A program made the position numbers and the translations under genes. A stretch of 64,000 nucleotides of DNA from an uncultured Bacteroides sp. GTDB lineage: Bacteria > Bacteroidota > Bacteroidia > Bacteroidales > Bacteroidaceae. Shown here piece by piece: positions 9,614 through 17,205 of this stretch (within the stretch, counting starts at the first letter, position 1; each line of letters begins with the position of its first letter). The stretch lies in NCBI RefSeq assembly GCF_963677945.1, contig NZ_OY782578.1:2881258-2945257 (forward strand). Reading direction: 5' to 3'. A model generated the notes under the pieces. The model ran no database searches, was not told where the DNA came from, and was given only the letters and a program-made list of their open reading frames with translations.

Positions 9614-10474
9614 ATGTCATTAAAAAGGATAAAAAATAATTGGCACCTCATAAAAGGCGAACCACTTACAGAATTGGATAAAAAGGTTTTATATCATCAA
9701 AGTAGAGGTAATCTGGTGCCAAAACGCAAATTAATTAAAACTCCCGAACAGATTGAAGGAATACGTAAAAGTGGTGTAATCAATACTGGCGTACTTGATT
9801 TAGTAGCAGAAAAGATTCATGTGGGAATGTCAACAGCTGAAATTGACAAGCTGGTGTATGATTATACTATCGCACATGGAGCAATACCTGCCGATTTAAA
9901 TTATGAAGGATATCCAAAAAGTGTTTGTACATCAATCAACGATGTTGTGTGTCATGGAATTCCTACTGAAGAGGAAATTCTTAAGGATGGAGATATTGTT
10001 AATGTAGATGTTTCTACCATTTATAATGGTTATTTCTCAGATGCTTCCAGAATGTTTATGATTGGTGAAGTGAAGCCTGAAGTAAAGAAGCTGGTACAAG
10101 TTACCAAAGAATGTTTGGAAATAGGAGTAGAAAAAGCAAAGCCATGGGGTTTTTTAGGTGATATAGGCGCTGCTATACAACGACATGCTGAAAAGAATGG
10201 TTATTCAGTTGTCAGAGATTTCTGTGGACACGGTATAGGGCTGAAATTTCATGAAGAACCGGATGTGGAGCATTATGGCAAAAAAGGAAAAGGTATGCTT
10301 TTAGTACCAGGGATGGTCTTTACGATTGAGCCCATGGTTAACATGGGGACTTATGACATCTTTATTGATGAAGCAGATGAGTGGACTGTTTGTACGGAAG
10401 ACGGACTTCCTTCAGCGCAATGGGAACATACATTGGTTATCACTGAAACGGGGGCTGAAATCCTGACTTATTAG
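9614..10474 (+). CDS. map: Type I methionine aminopeptidase with N-terminal extension
   Basis: Removes the initiator Met from nascent proteins. The five metal ligands are visible: Asp132, Asp143 (DVSTIYNGYFSD), His206 (GHGIG), Glu239 (TIEPM) and Glu271 (QWEHT). The first four are offset by 35 from the E. coli enzyme, so there is an extra segment of about 35-40 residues at the N terminus (MSLKRIKNNWHLI onward), rich in basic residues and Trp. That extension could bind the ribosome or RNA (inference). In many Bacteroidetes a second, shorter map lies in the ribosomal-protein operon, so this may be a paralogue. It stands alone, between the regulator gene and the group II intron region. Confidence 0.92.
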   Translation: MSLKRIKNNWHLIKGEPLTELDKKVLYHQSRGNLVPKRKLIKTPEQIEGIRKSGVINTGVLDLVAEKIHVGMSTAEIDKLVYDYTIAHGAIPADLNYEGYPKSVCTSINDVVCHGIPTEEEILKDGDIVNVDVSTIYNGYFSDASRMFMIGEVKPEVKKLVQVTKECLEIGVEKAKPWGFLGDIGAAIQRHAEKNGYSVVRDFCGHGIGLKFHEEPDVEHYGKKGKGMLLVPGMVFTIEPMVNMGTYDIFIDEADEWTVCTEDGLPSAQWEHTLVITETGAEILTY

Positions 10475-10635
10475 TTCTTTTGCATAAACTTGCCTGAATA
10501 AGAAACTATAGAATCAGTCCATAAACTTGTGGGGTTAATTGTTCCACTAAGGAATGCCTACTTTGAGAATATGGAAGAGCATTGGATAAAGATCCATTGG
10601 TCAATAAATAAAAATTATTCCTGAATGGCTGAAAA

Positions 10636-10723
10636 TCTCCCGCCTGAAGTTAAACAAACTCCGGTCGGACATTATACAAACTCCGGCCGGACTTCAACAG
10701 AACTCCGACCGGAGTTTGCTAAG
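10636..10723. repeat. Four-unit 22-bp tandem array with GC-rich palindromic core
   Basis: The core ACTCCGGYCGGA recurs at 10658, 10680 and 10702 (third copy ACTCCGACCGGA), exactly 22 bp apart. A degenerate unit 22 bp earlier, at 10636, keeps CTCC and the ending TTAAACAA. The first clear core (10658-10669) is the reverse complement of 10704-10715, so the transcript can fold. It lies 160 bp after map and just beyond the 3' end of the group II intron. Confidence 0.7.
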
Positions 10724-10730
10724 CTCTGAT

Positions 10731-10748
10731 TTCTGCAGTTTTGCAGAA
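10731..10748. repeat. Short perfect hairpin
   Basis: TTCTGCA and TGCAGAA form a 7-bp stem with a 4-nt loop. It lies 12 bp from the predicted 3' boundary of the group II intron, in the downstream exon on the minus strand. Confidence 0.4.
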
Positions 10749-10760
10749 GAATTAAAAGCT

Positions 10761-12646
10761 GTCGAGTAGGCCTGAGCATTCCAGCTCAAGCCTCTCACAG
10801 AACCGTGCGTGACAGTCTCCCGTCACACGGCTCCTCTTATTCAAACTTTAAGAGATTTCCGTATATTAGAAGGAGGCTTTACGCCCCACTGCCAATGGTA
10901 AAATAGATTTCTCTCCCTTTCGGAGATATTACCCAACCAGTCATAAGCGCGGGATAGTTTCCTACGATAACGCTTATATTTGGCCATTACCCATCGGGCT
11001 AAGTGCCCATTTACTTCTTCTAATAACCATTTAAGTCGGGTGGGATAAAATTTACCATAGTAGCTTATCCATCCCCGAAGCACAGGATTTATATAGTCAG
11101 CCAACATCTCCAGTGTATGAAACGTATGCCTTTTAAGTTTCCAGCTCCGAATCTTTTCACGGATACCACTGATTGACTTATTACTGATTGCAGGTAAATA
11201 ACCTGTAAAGGGCACCCCTTTCTTATCTATCGCTTTTCGGGGGCGAAAAGTATATCCAAGGAAATCAAACGAAATAACTTCGTGTTTTTCTTTCCTACGA
11301 TTGTCTTTACAGTAAACAATCCTTGTTTTATCTTCATTCAAGGCTAATTTGCATTCGGCAAATCTTTGTTGAACGGAGATTTTCAGTGCTTCGGCCTGGG
11401 CTTTTGTAGAACAATGGCAGATAGTATCATCCGCATAACGTTCAAAAGGTATGTGAGGATAATACTTGCTCATCCACATATCGAAGACATAATGCAGAAA
11501 TAAGTTGGCTAGAACAGGACCGACAACTGAACCTTGAGGAACACCTTTGTCTCTCTCTATCCGACTACTATCTTTAAGTTCATAAGGCACTTTCAACCAG
11601 CGTTCAATGTAAAGCAGCACCCACTGAGAATCCGTGTGTAATCTAACAGCTTTCATCAATAACTCATGGTCAATCGTATCAAAAAACTTGCTGATATCCA
11701 TGTCCAACACCCAGTCATACTTCCAGCAGCGCTCACGAGCTTTGGCTATAGCATCGTGTGCGGAACGCTTTGGCCGATAAGCATAAGAATCCTCATGGAA
11801 ACAAGGCTCTATTTGGGGCTCGATAATCATAACAGCTGCCATTTGAGCGACTCTGTCTCCAACGGTTGGTACACCTAACGGACGCTTGTCTCCATTCGGC
11901 TTTGGTATTTCTACCAGTTTCACCGACGGAGGAAAGTAACAGCCCGAACTCATGCGGTTCCAGATTTTATAAAGATTGTCTTTGAGATTCTTCTCAAAAT
12001 CACTAATCGATATACCATCTATTCCCGCACTCCCATGGTTTGCTTTCACTCTTTGGAAAGCTTCCATAATTAAATACTTTGAAATCTCATAAGGTTTTGC
12101 ATTTTGCATTTGAATCCTCCTAAATTTAATAGTTGTACAATTGTAATTTGCCGAATAAGCTGTTCCCTTCGCTCCATTTCCATTACAGAAACTTCCATAC
12201 TACTACGGAACAGTCCGCCCCTGCACTTAGTCATTGGTACACTCACTCTTGCAGGGCTACTGCTTGAATTTACCCCTTGACATACTAAGACAGGTTCCCG
12301 TGTTCCATGTAAAAGCCTCCATACAAGCATGCTATCTAAACACCGGATGTCATCAGGACAGTAAACAGGTTGCTTCCTGATTTATCCCGAATCTGAGAGT
12401 AGGACTCGGTTTTGACATCTTATAAAGAGTTTTCGACGCTTCATCAATAGTTCCCTTGCGGTCATCTCTTGTATAGTTACCTGCCGGCTTGTGCCGACTT
12501 TTAATGTATCGCTCACTACCTCGCCTCTTTAACAAAGCAGCATACACTGGTTTGCAACCAACTCCTGTAAGTCGATCACGAGGGGCCCACCCTCATCTTA
12601 TACATAGTTACAAATATTGCTGGCAAGCAATATTTTCACGGCACAC
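10761..12646 (-). mobile_element. Group II intron (retroelement), about 1.9 kb
   Basis: Read on the minus strand, the element begins with GTGTGCC (5' consensus GUGYG) near 12646. It carries a long structured region, then a reverse transcriptase/maturase gene, then a recognisable 34-nt domain V at 10800-10833 (GAGCCG at one end, CGGTTC at the other, GGGAGA in the tip region). Domain VI follows (10765-10795) with a presumed branch-point A in CCTACTC, and the element ends in AC at 10761. The 5' end could be two bases further out (12648) because GTGTG overlaps. It sits between map and tsaD and interrupts no recognised gene; its 5' end abuts a CCCTCACT repeat element. Ribozyme and maturase look intact, so it may still be mobile. 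Confidence 0.88.
10841..12109 (-). CDS. ltrA: Group II intron-encoded reverse transcriptase/maturase
   Basis: A 422-aa multifunctional protein that helps the intron splice and copies it into DNA. It has a reverse-transcriptase domain (about 20-300) with the catalytic motif YADD at residues 225-228 and the upstream DMDISKFFDTIDH and GVPQGSVVGPVLANL motifs. A maturase (X) domain (about 320-400) contains GWISYYGKFYP. No C-terminal HNH endonuclease domain is present, which fits intron classes that use the replication fork or nicked DNA for priming. The frame is intact, with no stop codon or frameshift. It starts about 540 nt inside the intron and ends 7 nt before domain V. Confidence 0.93.
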   Translation of the reverse strand: MQNAKPYEISKYLIMEAFQRVKANHGSAGIDGISISDFEKNLKDNLYKIWNRMSSGCYFPPSVKLVEIPKPNGDKRPLGVPTVGDRVAQMAAVMIIEPQIEPCFHEDSYAYRPKRSAHDAIAKARERCWKYDWVLDMDISKFFDTIDHELLMKAVRLHTDSQWVLLYIERWLKVPYELKDSSRIERDKGVPQGSVVGPVLANLFLHYVFDMWMSKYYPHIPFERYADDTICHCSTKAQAEALKISVQQRFAECKLALNEDKTRIVYCKDNRRKEKHEVISFDFLGYTFRPRKAIDKKGVPFTGYLPAISNKSISGIREKIRSWKLKRHTFHTLEMLADYINPVLRGWISYYGKFYPTRLKWLLEEVNGHLARWVMAKYKRYRRKLSRAYDWLGNISERERNLFYHWQWGVKPPSNIRKSLKV

Positions 12647-12647
12647 A

Positions 12648-12765
12648 CCCTAACTCCCTCATCTTTTTAAAACAACAGTTTGATTATTTGATATATAAAT
12701 AGGTGATGGTAGCCTTTTTTATCTCTAACTGCACCCTCACTTTTTGGGGCTACCCTCACTATTTC
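12648..12765. repeat. CCCTCACT intergenic repeat element, copy 1
   Basis: CCCTAACT and CCCTCATC lie 8 bp apart at the left end. About 75 bp of AT-rich DNA follows, with GGTGATGGTAG, and then two CCCTCACT boxes at 12734 and 12753. The order and spacing match a second element at 43949-44074. The 5' end of the group II intron lies at its left edge. Confidence 0.5.
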
Positions 12766-13043
12766 GAGTTGTTTTTTTGTTCTAACGATGGTATAAATAA
12801 AGGATGTTTCTTGAGTAATTTAAGATACAATATTAAAGTATTCAAGATTTAAATCAAATATTATTTTGAGTAAAGAGTTCTCTCAGAATATTTTGAATGG
12901 TCTTCCTTCTTACAAATTAGCTACTCTTACTATATCTTTCATTAATCAAAGTAATGTGAAAATATCGTTTATGCAAAATAGACAGGTTTTATTTGCGTAA
13001 ATTAGGAATTCTGAAGGGTATTGATTTTTTTTATAAATGGTGT
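12766..13043. other. Gene-free AT-rich interval
   Basis: Between the repeat element and the tsaD promoter I see no open frame of useful length, no hairpin and no RNA gene. Confidence 0.5.
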
Positions 13044-13074
13044 GTTGAATATAGCAATTAAAACTGTACTTTTG
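13044..13074 (+). promoter_or_regulatory. tsaD promoter
   Basis: GTTG at 13044-13047 (3 of 4 to TTTG), 19 bp, then TACTTTTG at 13067-13074 (TAnnTTTG). Transcription should start a few bases after the -7 box, which excludes the GTG at 13077 as start codon and supports the ATG at 13098. Confidence 0.7.
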
Positions 13075-13097
13075 CAGTGCAAAAAGATTATGAAAAT

Positions 13098-14117
13098 ATG
13101 AGTACAATTATATTAGGAATAGAATCATCTTGTGATGATACTTCTGCTGCAGTTATCAAAGATGGGGTGCTGTTGTCGAATGTTGTAGCTAGTCAGGCTG
13201 TACATGAATCGTATGGCGGGGTAGTACCCGAATTAGCTTCAAGAGCGCATCAACAAAATATTGTCCCTGTAGTTAATGAAGCTTTGAAAAGAGCGAATGT
13301 AACTAAAGAAGAGCTGAGTGCTGTTGCTTTTACGCGTGGTCCAGGTTTGATGGGCTCATTGTTGGTTGGAGTTTCTTTTTCAAAAGGATTTGCCCGTTCT
13401 TTAAATATTCCAATGGTGGATGTTAATCACTTGAATGGACATGTTTTAGCTCATTTTATTAAAGAAAAAGATGAAGCTACGGAACATCCTAATTTTCCAT
13501 TTCTTTGCTTGCTTGTATCCGGAGGTAACTCTCAGATTATATTGGTAAAAGCATACAATGATATGATGGTTCTTGGTCAGACAATTGACGACGCTGCAGG
13601 TGAAGCTATTGATAAATGTTCTAAAGTGATGGGACTTGGTTATCCGGGTGGACCAATTATTGACAGATTGGCACGTCAGGGAAATCCAAAGGCTTTCGCT
13701 TTTAATAAACCTCAGATCCCCGGCTATGATTATAGTTTTAGTGGATTAAAGACTTCTTTCTTATACTCTTTACGCGACTATCTGAAAGAAGATCCTGATT
13801 TTATAGAGCATCATAAAAATGATTTGGCAGCTTCTCTGGAAGCAACAGTTGTTGATATTCTGATGAGTAAGCTTCGCAAGGTTGCAAAGGATTATAAAAT
13901 TAAAGAAGTGGCAATAGCTGGCGGAGTGTCTGCGAACAACGGACTCCGTAATGCTTTTCGTGAACATGCTGAAAAATATGGCTGGAAGATTTATATTCCT
14001 AAATTTAGCTACACTACTGATAATGCGGCAATGATTGCTATAACAGGATATTATAAATATTTAGATAAAGACTTTTGCCCGATGGATTTACCAGCCTTTT
14101 CAAGGGTAACAATGTAA
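13098..14117 (+). CDS. tsaD: tRNA N6-adenosine threonylcarbamoyltransferase
   Basis: Transfers the threonylcarbamoyl group to A37 of ANN-decoding tRNAs, working with TsaB and TsaE. The 339-aa ASKHA-fold protein starts with the typical STIILGIESSCDDTS, has metal-binding HLNGH (His111 and His115, same numbering as E. coli), LLVSGGNSQ, and the late GGVSANNGLR and DNAAM motifs. The frame is open to a GTG at 13077, but the promoter overlaps that codon and the family begins at the ATG used here. cinA follows 12 bp later and is likely cotranscribed. Confidence 0.97.
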   Translation: MSTIILGIESSCDDTSAAVIKDGVLLSNVVASQAVHESYGGVVPELASRAHQQNIVPVVNEALKRANVTKEELSAVAFTRGPGLMGSLLVGVSFSKGFARSLNIPMVDVNHLNGHVLAHFIKEKDEATEHPNFPFLCLLVSGGNSQIILVKAYNDMMVLGQTIDDAAGEAIDKCSKVMGLGYPGGPIIDRLARQGNPKAFAFNKPQIPGYDYSFSGLKTSFLYSLRDYLKEDPDFIEHHKNDLAASLEATVVDILMSKLRKVAKDYKIKEVAIAGGVSANNGLRNAFREHAEKYGWKIYIPKFSYTTDNAAMIAITGYYKYLDKDFCPMDLPAFSRVTM

Positions 14118-14129
14118 AAGACGAAAACT

Positions 14130-15362
14130 ATGTTTGTAGAAATTATTACAGTAGGTGACGAGTTGCTTATTGGACAGGTTGTTGATACGAACTCTGCCTG
14201 GATGGGAAAAGCACTCAATAATGTTGGATTTGAAGTAATTCGTGTTACTTCAGTAAGAGATAGAGAGGATGAAATTACGGGTGCTGTAGATTCTGCGATG
14301 AAAAGGGCTGATGTTGTTTTAATGACTGGTGGATTGGGCCCAACTAAAGATGATATAACCAAACATACTCTATGTAAATACTTTGGTACAGAGCTTGTAT
14401 TTAGTGAAGAAGTTTTTGAAAATATAAAAAGAATTCTGGCAAACAGAATAACCCTGAACCCTTTGAATCAGGCTCAGGCATTGGTTCCTAAAGATTGTAC
14501 GGTGATAAACAATAAAGTAGGAACGGCTTCTGTCAGTTGGTTCGAAAAGGATGGAAAGATTTTAGTTTCCATGCCTGGTGTACCTCAGGAAATGAAATTT
14601 AATATGACTGAGGAGATTATTCCAAGACTTTGTGCTCGCTTTGAAATGAAAGCCATTGTTCATAAAACCTATTCAGTGAAAAACTACCCTGAATCTGCAC
14701 TGGCTATTGCTTTGACTGATTGGGAGAATAATTTGCCAGAGTGTATTAAGTTGGCTTATTTGCCAAAATCGGGTATTGTTCGTTTGCGACTGACCGGAAG
14801 AGGGGATAATGAAGATGAAATAAGGGCTGTAGTGCTTGCAGAGGGGGCAAAACTCTATGATATTCTTGGAGAGAATATACTTGATGAAAATGACTCTCCG
14901 TTAGAAGAGATTATTGGAGAGATGCTTCAGGATAAGAATCTGACTTTCGCTACAGCGGAAAGTTGTACCGGAGGGAATATTGCTGCTAAAATTACATCAG
15001 TTCCCGGATGTTCTGCTTACTTTAAAGGTAGTATTGTAGCATATGCTAATGAGGTTAAGCATGAACTACTTCAGGTTTCCAATGAAACTTTAGAAAAGTT
15101 TGGAGCGGTAAGCGAAGAAGTTGTAAAAGAAATGGTAATTGGCGCGATGAATGCGCTAAAAACAGACTGTGCAGTTGCTGTTTCTGGGATTGCAGGGCCT
15201 GATGGAGGAACAGAAGAAAAGCCGGTTGGGACTGTTTGGATTGCTGCTGCCCATGGGAAAACAATTCTGACTTCGAAACAAGTTGTTGATTTTGGGAGAG
15301 ATCTGAATGTGGAACGTGCAACAAACAATGCTCTTTTATTACTCCAAAAACTTCTAAAATGA
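14130..15362 (+). CDS. cinA: CinA: competence/damage-inducible protein, NMN amidohydrolase
   Basis: A 410-aa two-domain protein. The N-terminal MoCF-like domain (about 1-170) shows [14 protein letters not shown] and [10 protein letters not shown]. The C-terminal domain (about 250-410) is the PncC-type nicotinamide-nucleotide amidase, with TAESCTGG containing the expected catalytic Ser and SGIAGPDGG. The family hydrolyses NMN (pyridine nucleotide recycling) and often ADP-ribose. It starts 12 bp after tsaD, so the two form an operon. Confidence 0.95.
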   Translation: MFVEIITVGDELLIGQVVDTNSAWMGKALNNVGFEVIRVTSVRDREDEITGAVDSAMKRADVVLMTGGLGPTKDDITKHTLCKYFGTELVFSEEVFENIKRILANRITLNPLNQAQALVPKDCTVINNKVGTASVSWFEKDGKILVSMPGVPQEMKFNMTEEIIPRLCARFEMKAIVHKTYSVKNYPESALAIALTDWENNLPECIKLAYLPKSGIVRLRLTGRGDNEDEIRAVVLAEGAKLYDILGENILDENDSPLEEIIGEMLQDKNLTFATAESCTGGNIAAKITSVPGCSAYFKGSIVAYANEVKHELLQVSNETLEKFGAVSEEVVKEMVIGAMNALKTDCAVAVSGIAGPDGGTEEKPVGTVWIAAAHGKTILTSKQVVDFGRDLNVERATNNALLLLQKLLK

Positions 15363-15402
15363 AGAATAATTGCAGTTTAATTGTGAATTAAATCGTAAAA
15401 TA

Positions 15403-15434
15403 CTTGTTTTATATTGATAAATTCACTTACTTTG
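15403..15434 (+). promoter_or_regulatory. Probable promoter of rpmB-rpmG-DUF4295
   Basis: CTTG at 15403-15406, 20 bp, then TTACTTTG at 15427-15434 (one mismatch to TAnnTTTG), 50 bp before rpmB. Confidence 0.5.
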
Positions 15435-15483
15435 TGCCCTGTTTGGAAAGTACTAGTAAGAAAACTATAAAAATAAGATAGAA

Positions 15484-15744
15484 ATGTCGAAGATTTGTCA
15501 AATTACCGGAAAGAAAGCCATGATTGGCAACAATGTTTCACACTCAAAAAGAAGAACTAAAAGAACATTTGATGTGAACTTGTTTACTAAGAAGTTCTAC
15601 TATGTAGAACAAGATTGCTGGATTAGCTTAAGCATTAGTGCTGCTGGTTTACGCACTATTAATAAGAAAGGTTTAGATGCAGCGTTGAATGATGCAGTTT
15701 CTAAAGGGTTTTGTGATTGGAAAAGCATTAAAATAATTGCTTAA
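15484..15744 (+). CDS. rpmB: Large-subunit ribosomal protein bL28
   Basis: An 86-aa basic protein beginning [20 protein letters not shown], the typical L28 start, and containing [12 protein letters not shown]. First gene of a three-gene ribosomal cluster; rpmG follows 19 bp later. The length is normal for the Bacteroidetes form. Confidence 0.97.
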   Translation: MSKICQITGKKAMIGNNVSHSKRRTKRTFDVNLFTKKFYYVEQDCWISLSISAAGLRTINKKGLDAALNDAVSKGFCDWKSIKIIA

Positions 15745-15763
15745 TTTTAGGAGAAATTGACTT

Positions 15764-15952
15764 ATGGCAAAGAAAGCAAAAGGTAATAGAGTACAGGTTA
15801 TTCTTGAGTGTACAGAACACAAGGATAGTGGTATGCCGGGTACTTCACGTTATATTACTACAAAGAATAGAAAAAATACTACAGAAAGAATTGAATTGAA
15901 GAAATACAATCCAATCTTAAAGAAAGTAACAGTTCACAAAGAAATTAAATAA
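15764..15952 (+). CDS. rpmG: Large-subunit ribosomal protein bL33
   Basis: 62 aa with [22 protein letters not shown] and a C-terminal [17 protein letters not shown], all typical of L33. It has a single Cys, so it is the zinc-free (C-minus) type. It lies between rpmB and the DUF4295 gene. Confidence 0.97.
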   Translation: MAKKAKGNRVQVILECTEHKDSGMPGTSRYITTKNRKNTTERIELKKYNPILKKVTVHKEIK

Positions 15953-15962
15953 GAGATAAACC

Positions 15963-16121
15963 ATGGCAAAGAAAACAGTAGCAAGTTTGCACGAAGGAAC
16001 CAAAGAAGGTCGTTCTTATACTAAGGTTATCAAAATGGTAAAATCTCCTAAAACTGGAGCTTACGCTTTTGATGAACAAATGGTACCTAACGAAAAAGTT
16101 CAGGACTTTTTTAAGAAATAA
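15963..16121 (+). CDS. DUF4295 small basic protein, likely ribosomal (bL38)
   Basis: A 52-aa frame from ATG at 15963 to TAA at 16119-16121, ten bases after rpmG. It starts MAKKTVASLHEGTKEGRSYT and ends VQDFFKK. It has the composition of a ribosomal protein (many Lys, small, compact). DUF4295 proteins always follow rpmB-rpmG in Bacteroidetes. I recall that the Flavobacterium johnsoniae ribosome structure identified a lineage-specific protein, bL38, that corresponds to this family; that assignment is from memory. Operon position and terminator make it the last gene of the cluster. Confidence 0.88.
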   Translation: MAKKTVASLHEGTKEGRSYTKVIKMVKSPKTGAYAFDEQMVPNEKVQDFFKK

Positions 16122-16149
16122 TAGTCGTTGTCTTTGTGACATAGACAAA

Positions 16150-16190
16150 AACTTCCTCTCATTCGTAAAAATGAGGGGAAGTTTTTTTTT
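16150..16190 (+). terminator. Terminator of the rpmB cluster
   Basis: A 14-bp stem with one G-T pair (AACTTCCTCTCATT at 16150-16163 with 16170-16183), a 6-nt loop, and a run of T at 16182-16190: a classic intrinsic terminator. Confidence 0.92.
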
Positions 16191-16218
16191 GCTGCCATTT
16201 GTATTTGTTATATCTTTG
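16188..16218 (+). promoter_or_regulatory. ftsY promoter
   Basis: TTTG at 16188-16191, 19 bp, TATCTTTG at 16211-16218: an exact match to the Bacteroides consensus, 31 bp before the ftsY ATG. The -33 box uses the last T's of the preceding terminator. Confidence 0.85.
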
Positions 16219-16248
16219 TGGCATTGTATATTATAAATTATAATCAAC

Positions 16249-17205
16249 ATGGGATTTTTAAGTTTTTTCTCCAAAGAAAAGAAAGAGACTTTAGATAAGG
16301 GATTGTCTAAAACCAAAGAAAATGTCTTTAGTAAGATTGCCAGAGCAGTAGCTGGAAAATCAAAAGTAGATGATGAAGTTCTGGATAATTTGGAAGAAGT
16401 TTTAATAACCTCGGATGTTGGGGTAGAAACTACCTTGAATATTATCAAAAGAATTGAAGCGAGAGCTGCCTCCGACAAATATGTAAATGCGCAGGAATTA
16501 AATAAGATCCTTAAGGAAGAGATTGCCGCATTATTGATGGAAAATAATTCGGAAGATCTTGAGGATTTTACCACACCAACAGATAAAAAGCCATACGTTA
16601 TCATGGTAGTTGGTGTTAATGGAGTTGGTAAAACAACTACGATTGGTAAAATGGCTTATCAATTTAAAAAAGCTGGCAAGTCTGTTTATCTTGGAGCTGC
16701 AGATACCTTCCGTGCAGCAGCTGTAGAACAGCTAGTTATTTGGGGAGATAGAGTTGGAGTACCTGTTATTAGGCAAAAAATGGGAGCAGATCCTGCTTCT
16801 GTAGCTTATGATACTTTAAACTCTGCTGTTGCAAACAATGCTGATGTGGTTATTATTGATACTGCCGGACGTTTACACAATAAAGTAAACTTAATGAATG
16901 AGCTAACCAAGATAAAGAACGTAATGAAGAAAGTCGTTCCTGATGCTCCTCATGAAGTATTATTAGTATTAGATGGCTCTACCGGACAAAATGCTTTTGA
17001 ACAAGCTAAACAGTTTACTTTGGCTACAGAAGTAACATCACTGGCAATTACTAAGCTTGATGGTACTGCTAAAGGTGGTGTTGTAATTGGTATTTCAGAT
17101 CAGTTTAAGATTCCGGTAAAATATATCGGATTAGGTGAAGGAATGGAGGATTTGCAAGTCTTCCGCAAAAAAGAATTTGTTGATTCATTATTTGGAGAAA
17201 ATTAA
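16249..17205 (+). CDS. ftsY: Signal recognition particle receptor FtsY
   Basis: SRP-receptor GTPase that docks ribosome-SRP complexes at the inner membrane. The 318-aa protein has the N domain (about 1-100) and G domain (about 110-318) with GVNGVGKTT (P-loop), DTFRAAAVEQL, DTAGR and TKLDGTAKGG. The long acidic A domain of E. coli FtsY is missing; only a short basic, amphipathic N terminus (FLSFFSKEKKE) remains, as usual in this phylum. The stop codon overlaps the rimO start by one base, so the two are translationally coupled. Confidence 0.97.
   Translation: MGFLSFFSKEKKETLDKGLSKTKENVFSKIARAVAGKSKVDDEVLDNLEEVLITSDVGVETTLNIIKRIEARAASDKYVNAQELNKILKEEIAALLMENNSEDLEDFTTPTDKKPYVIMVVGVNGVGKTTTIGKMAYQFKKAGKSVYLGAADTFRAAAVEQLVIWGDRVGVPVIRQKMGADPASVAYDTLNSAVANNADVVIIDTAGRLHNKVNLMNELTKIKNVMKKVVPDAPHEVLLVLDGSTGQNAFEQAKQFTLATEVTSLAITKLDGTAKGGVVIGISDQFKIPVKYIGLGEGMEDLQVFRKKEFVDSLFGEN

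Noticed and set aside
12070..12547. Two minus-strand frames (86 and 64 aa) upstream of the intron reverse transcriptase
   Set aside because: They lie in the structured ribozyme part of the group II intron and have no protein-like features; such frames are common artefacts.
13077..13097. GTG start for tsaD seven codons upstream
   Set aside because: The codon lies directly behind the -7 box, where transcription has not yet started, and the family begins at the later ATG.
15055..15328. Two overlapping minus-strand frames within cinA
   Set aside because: Shadows of the conserved amidase domain.
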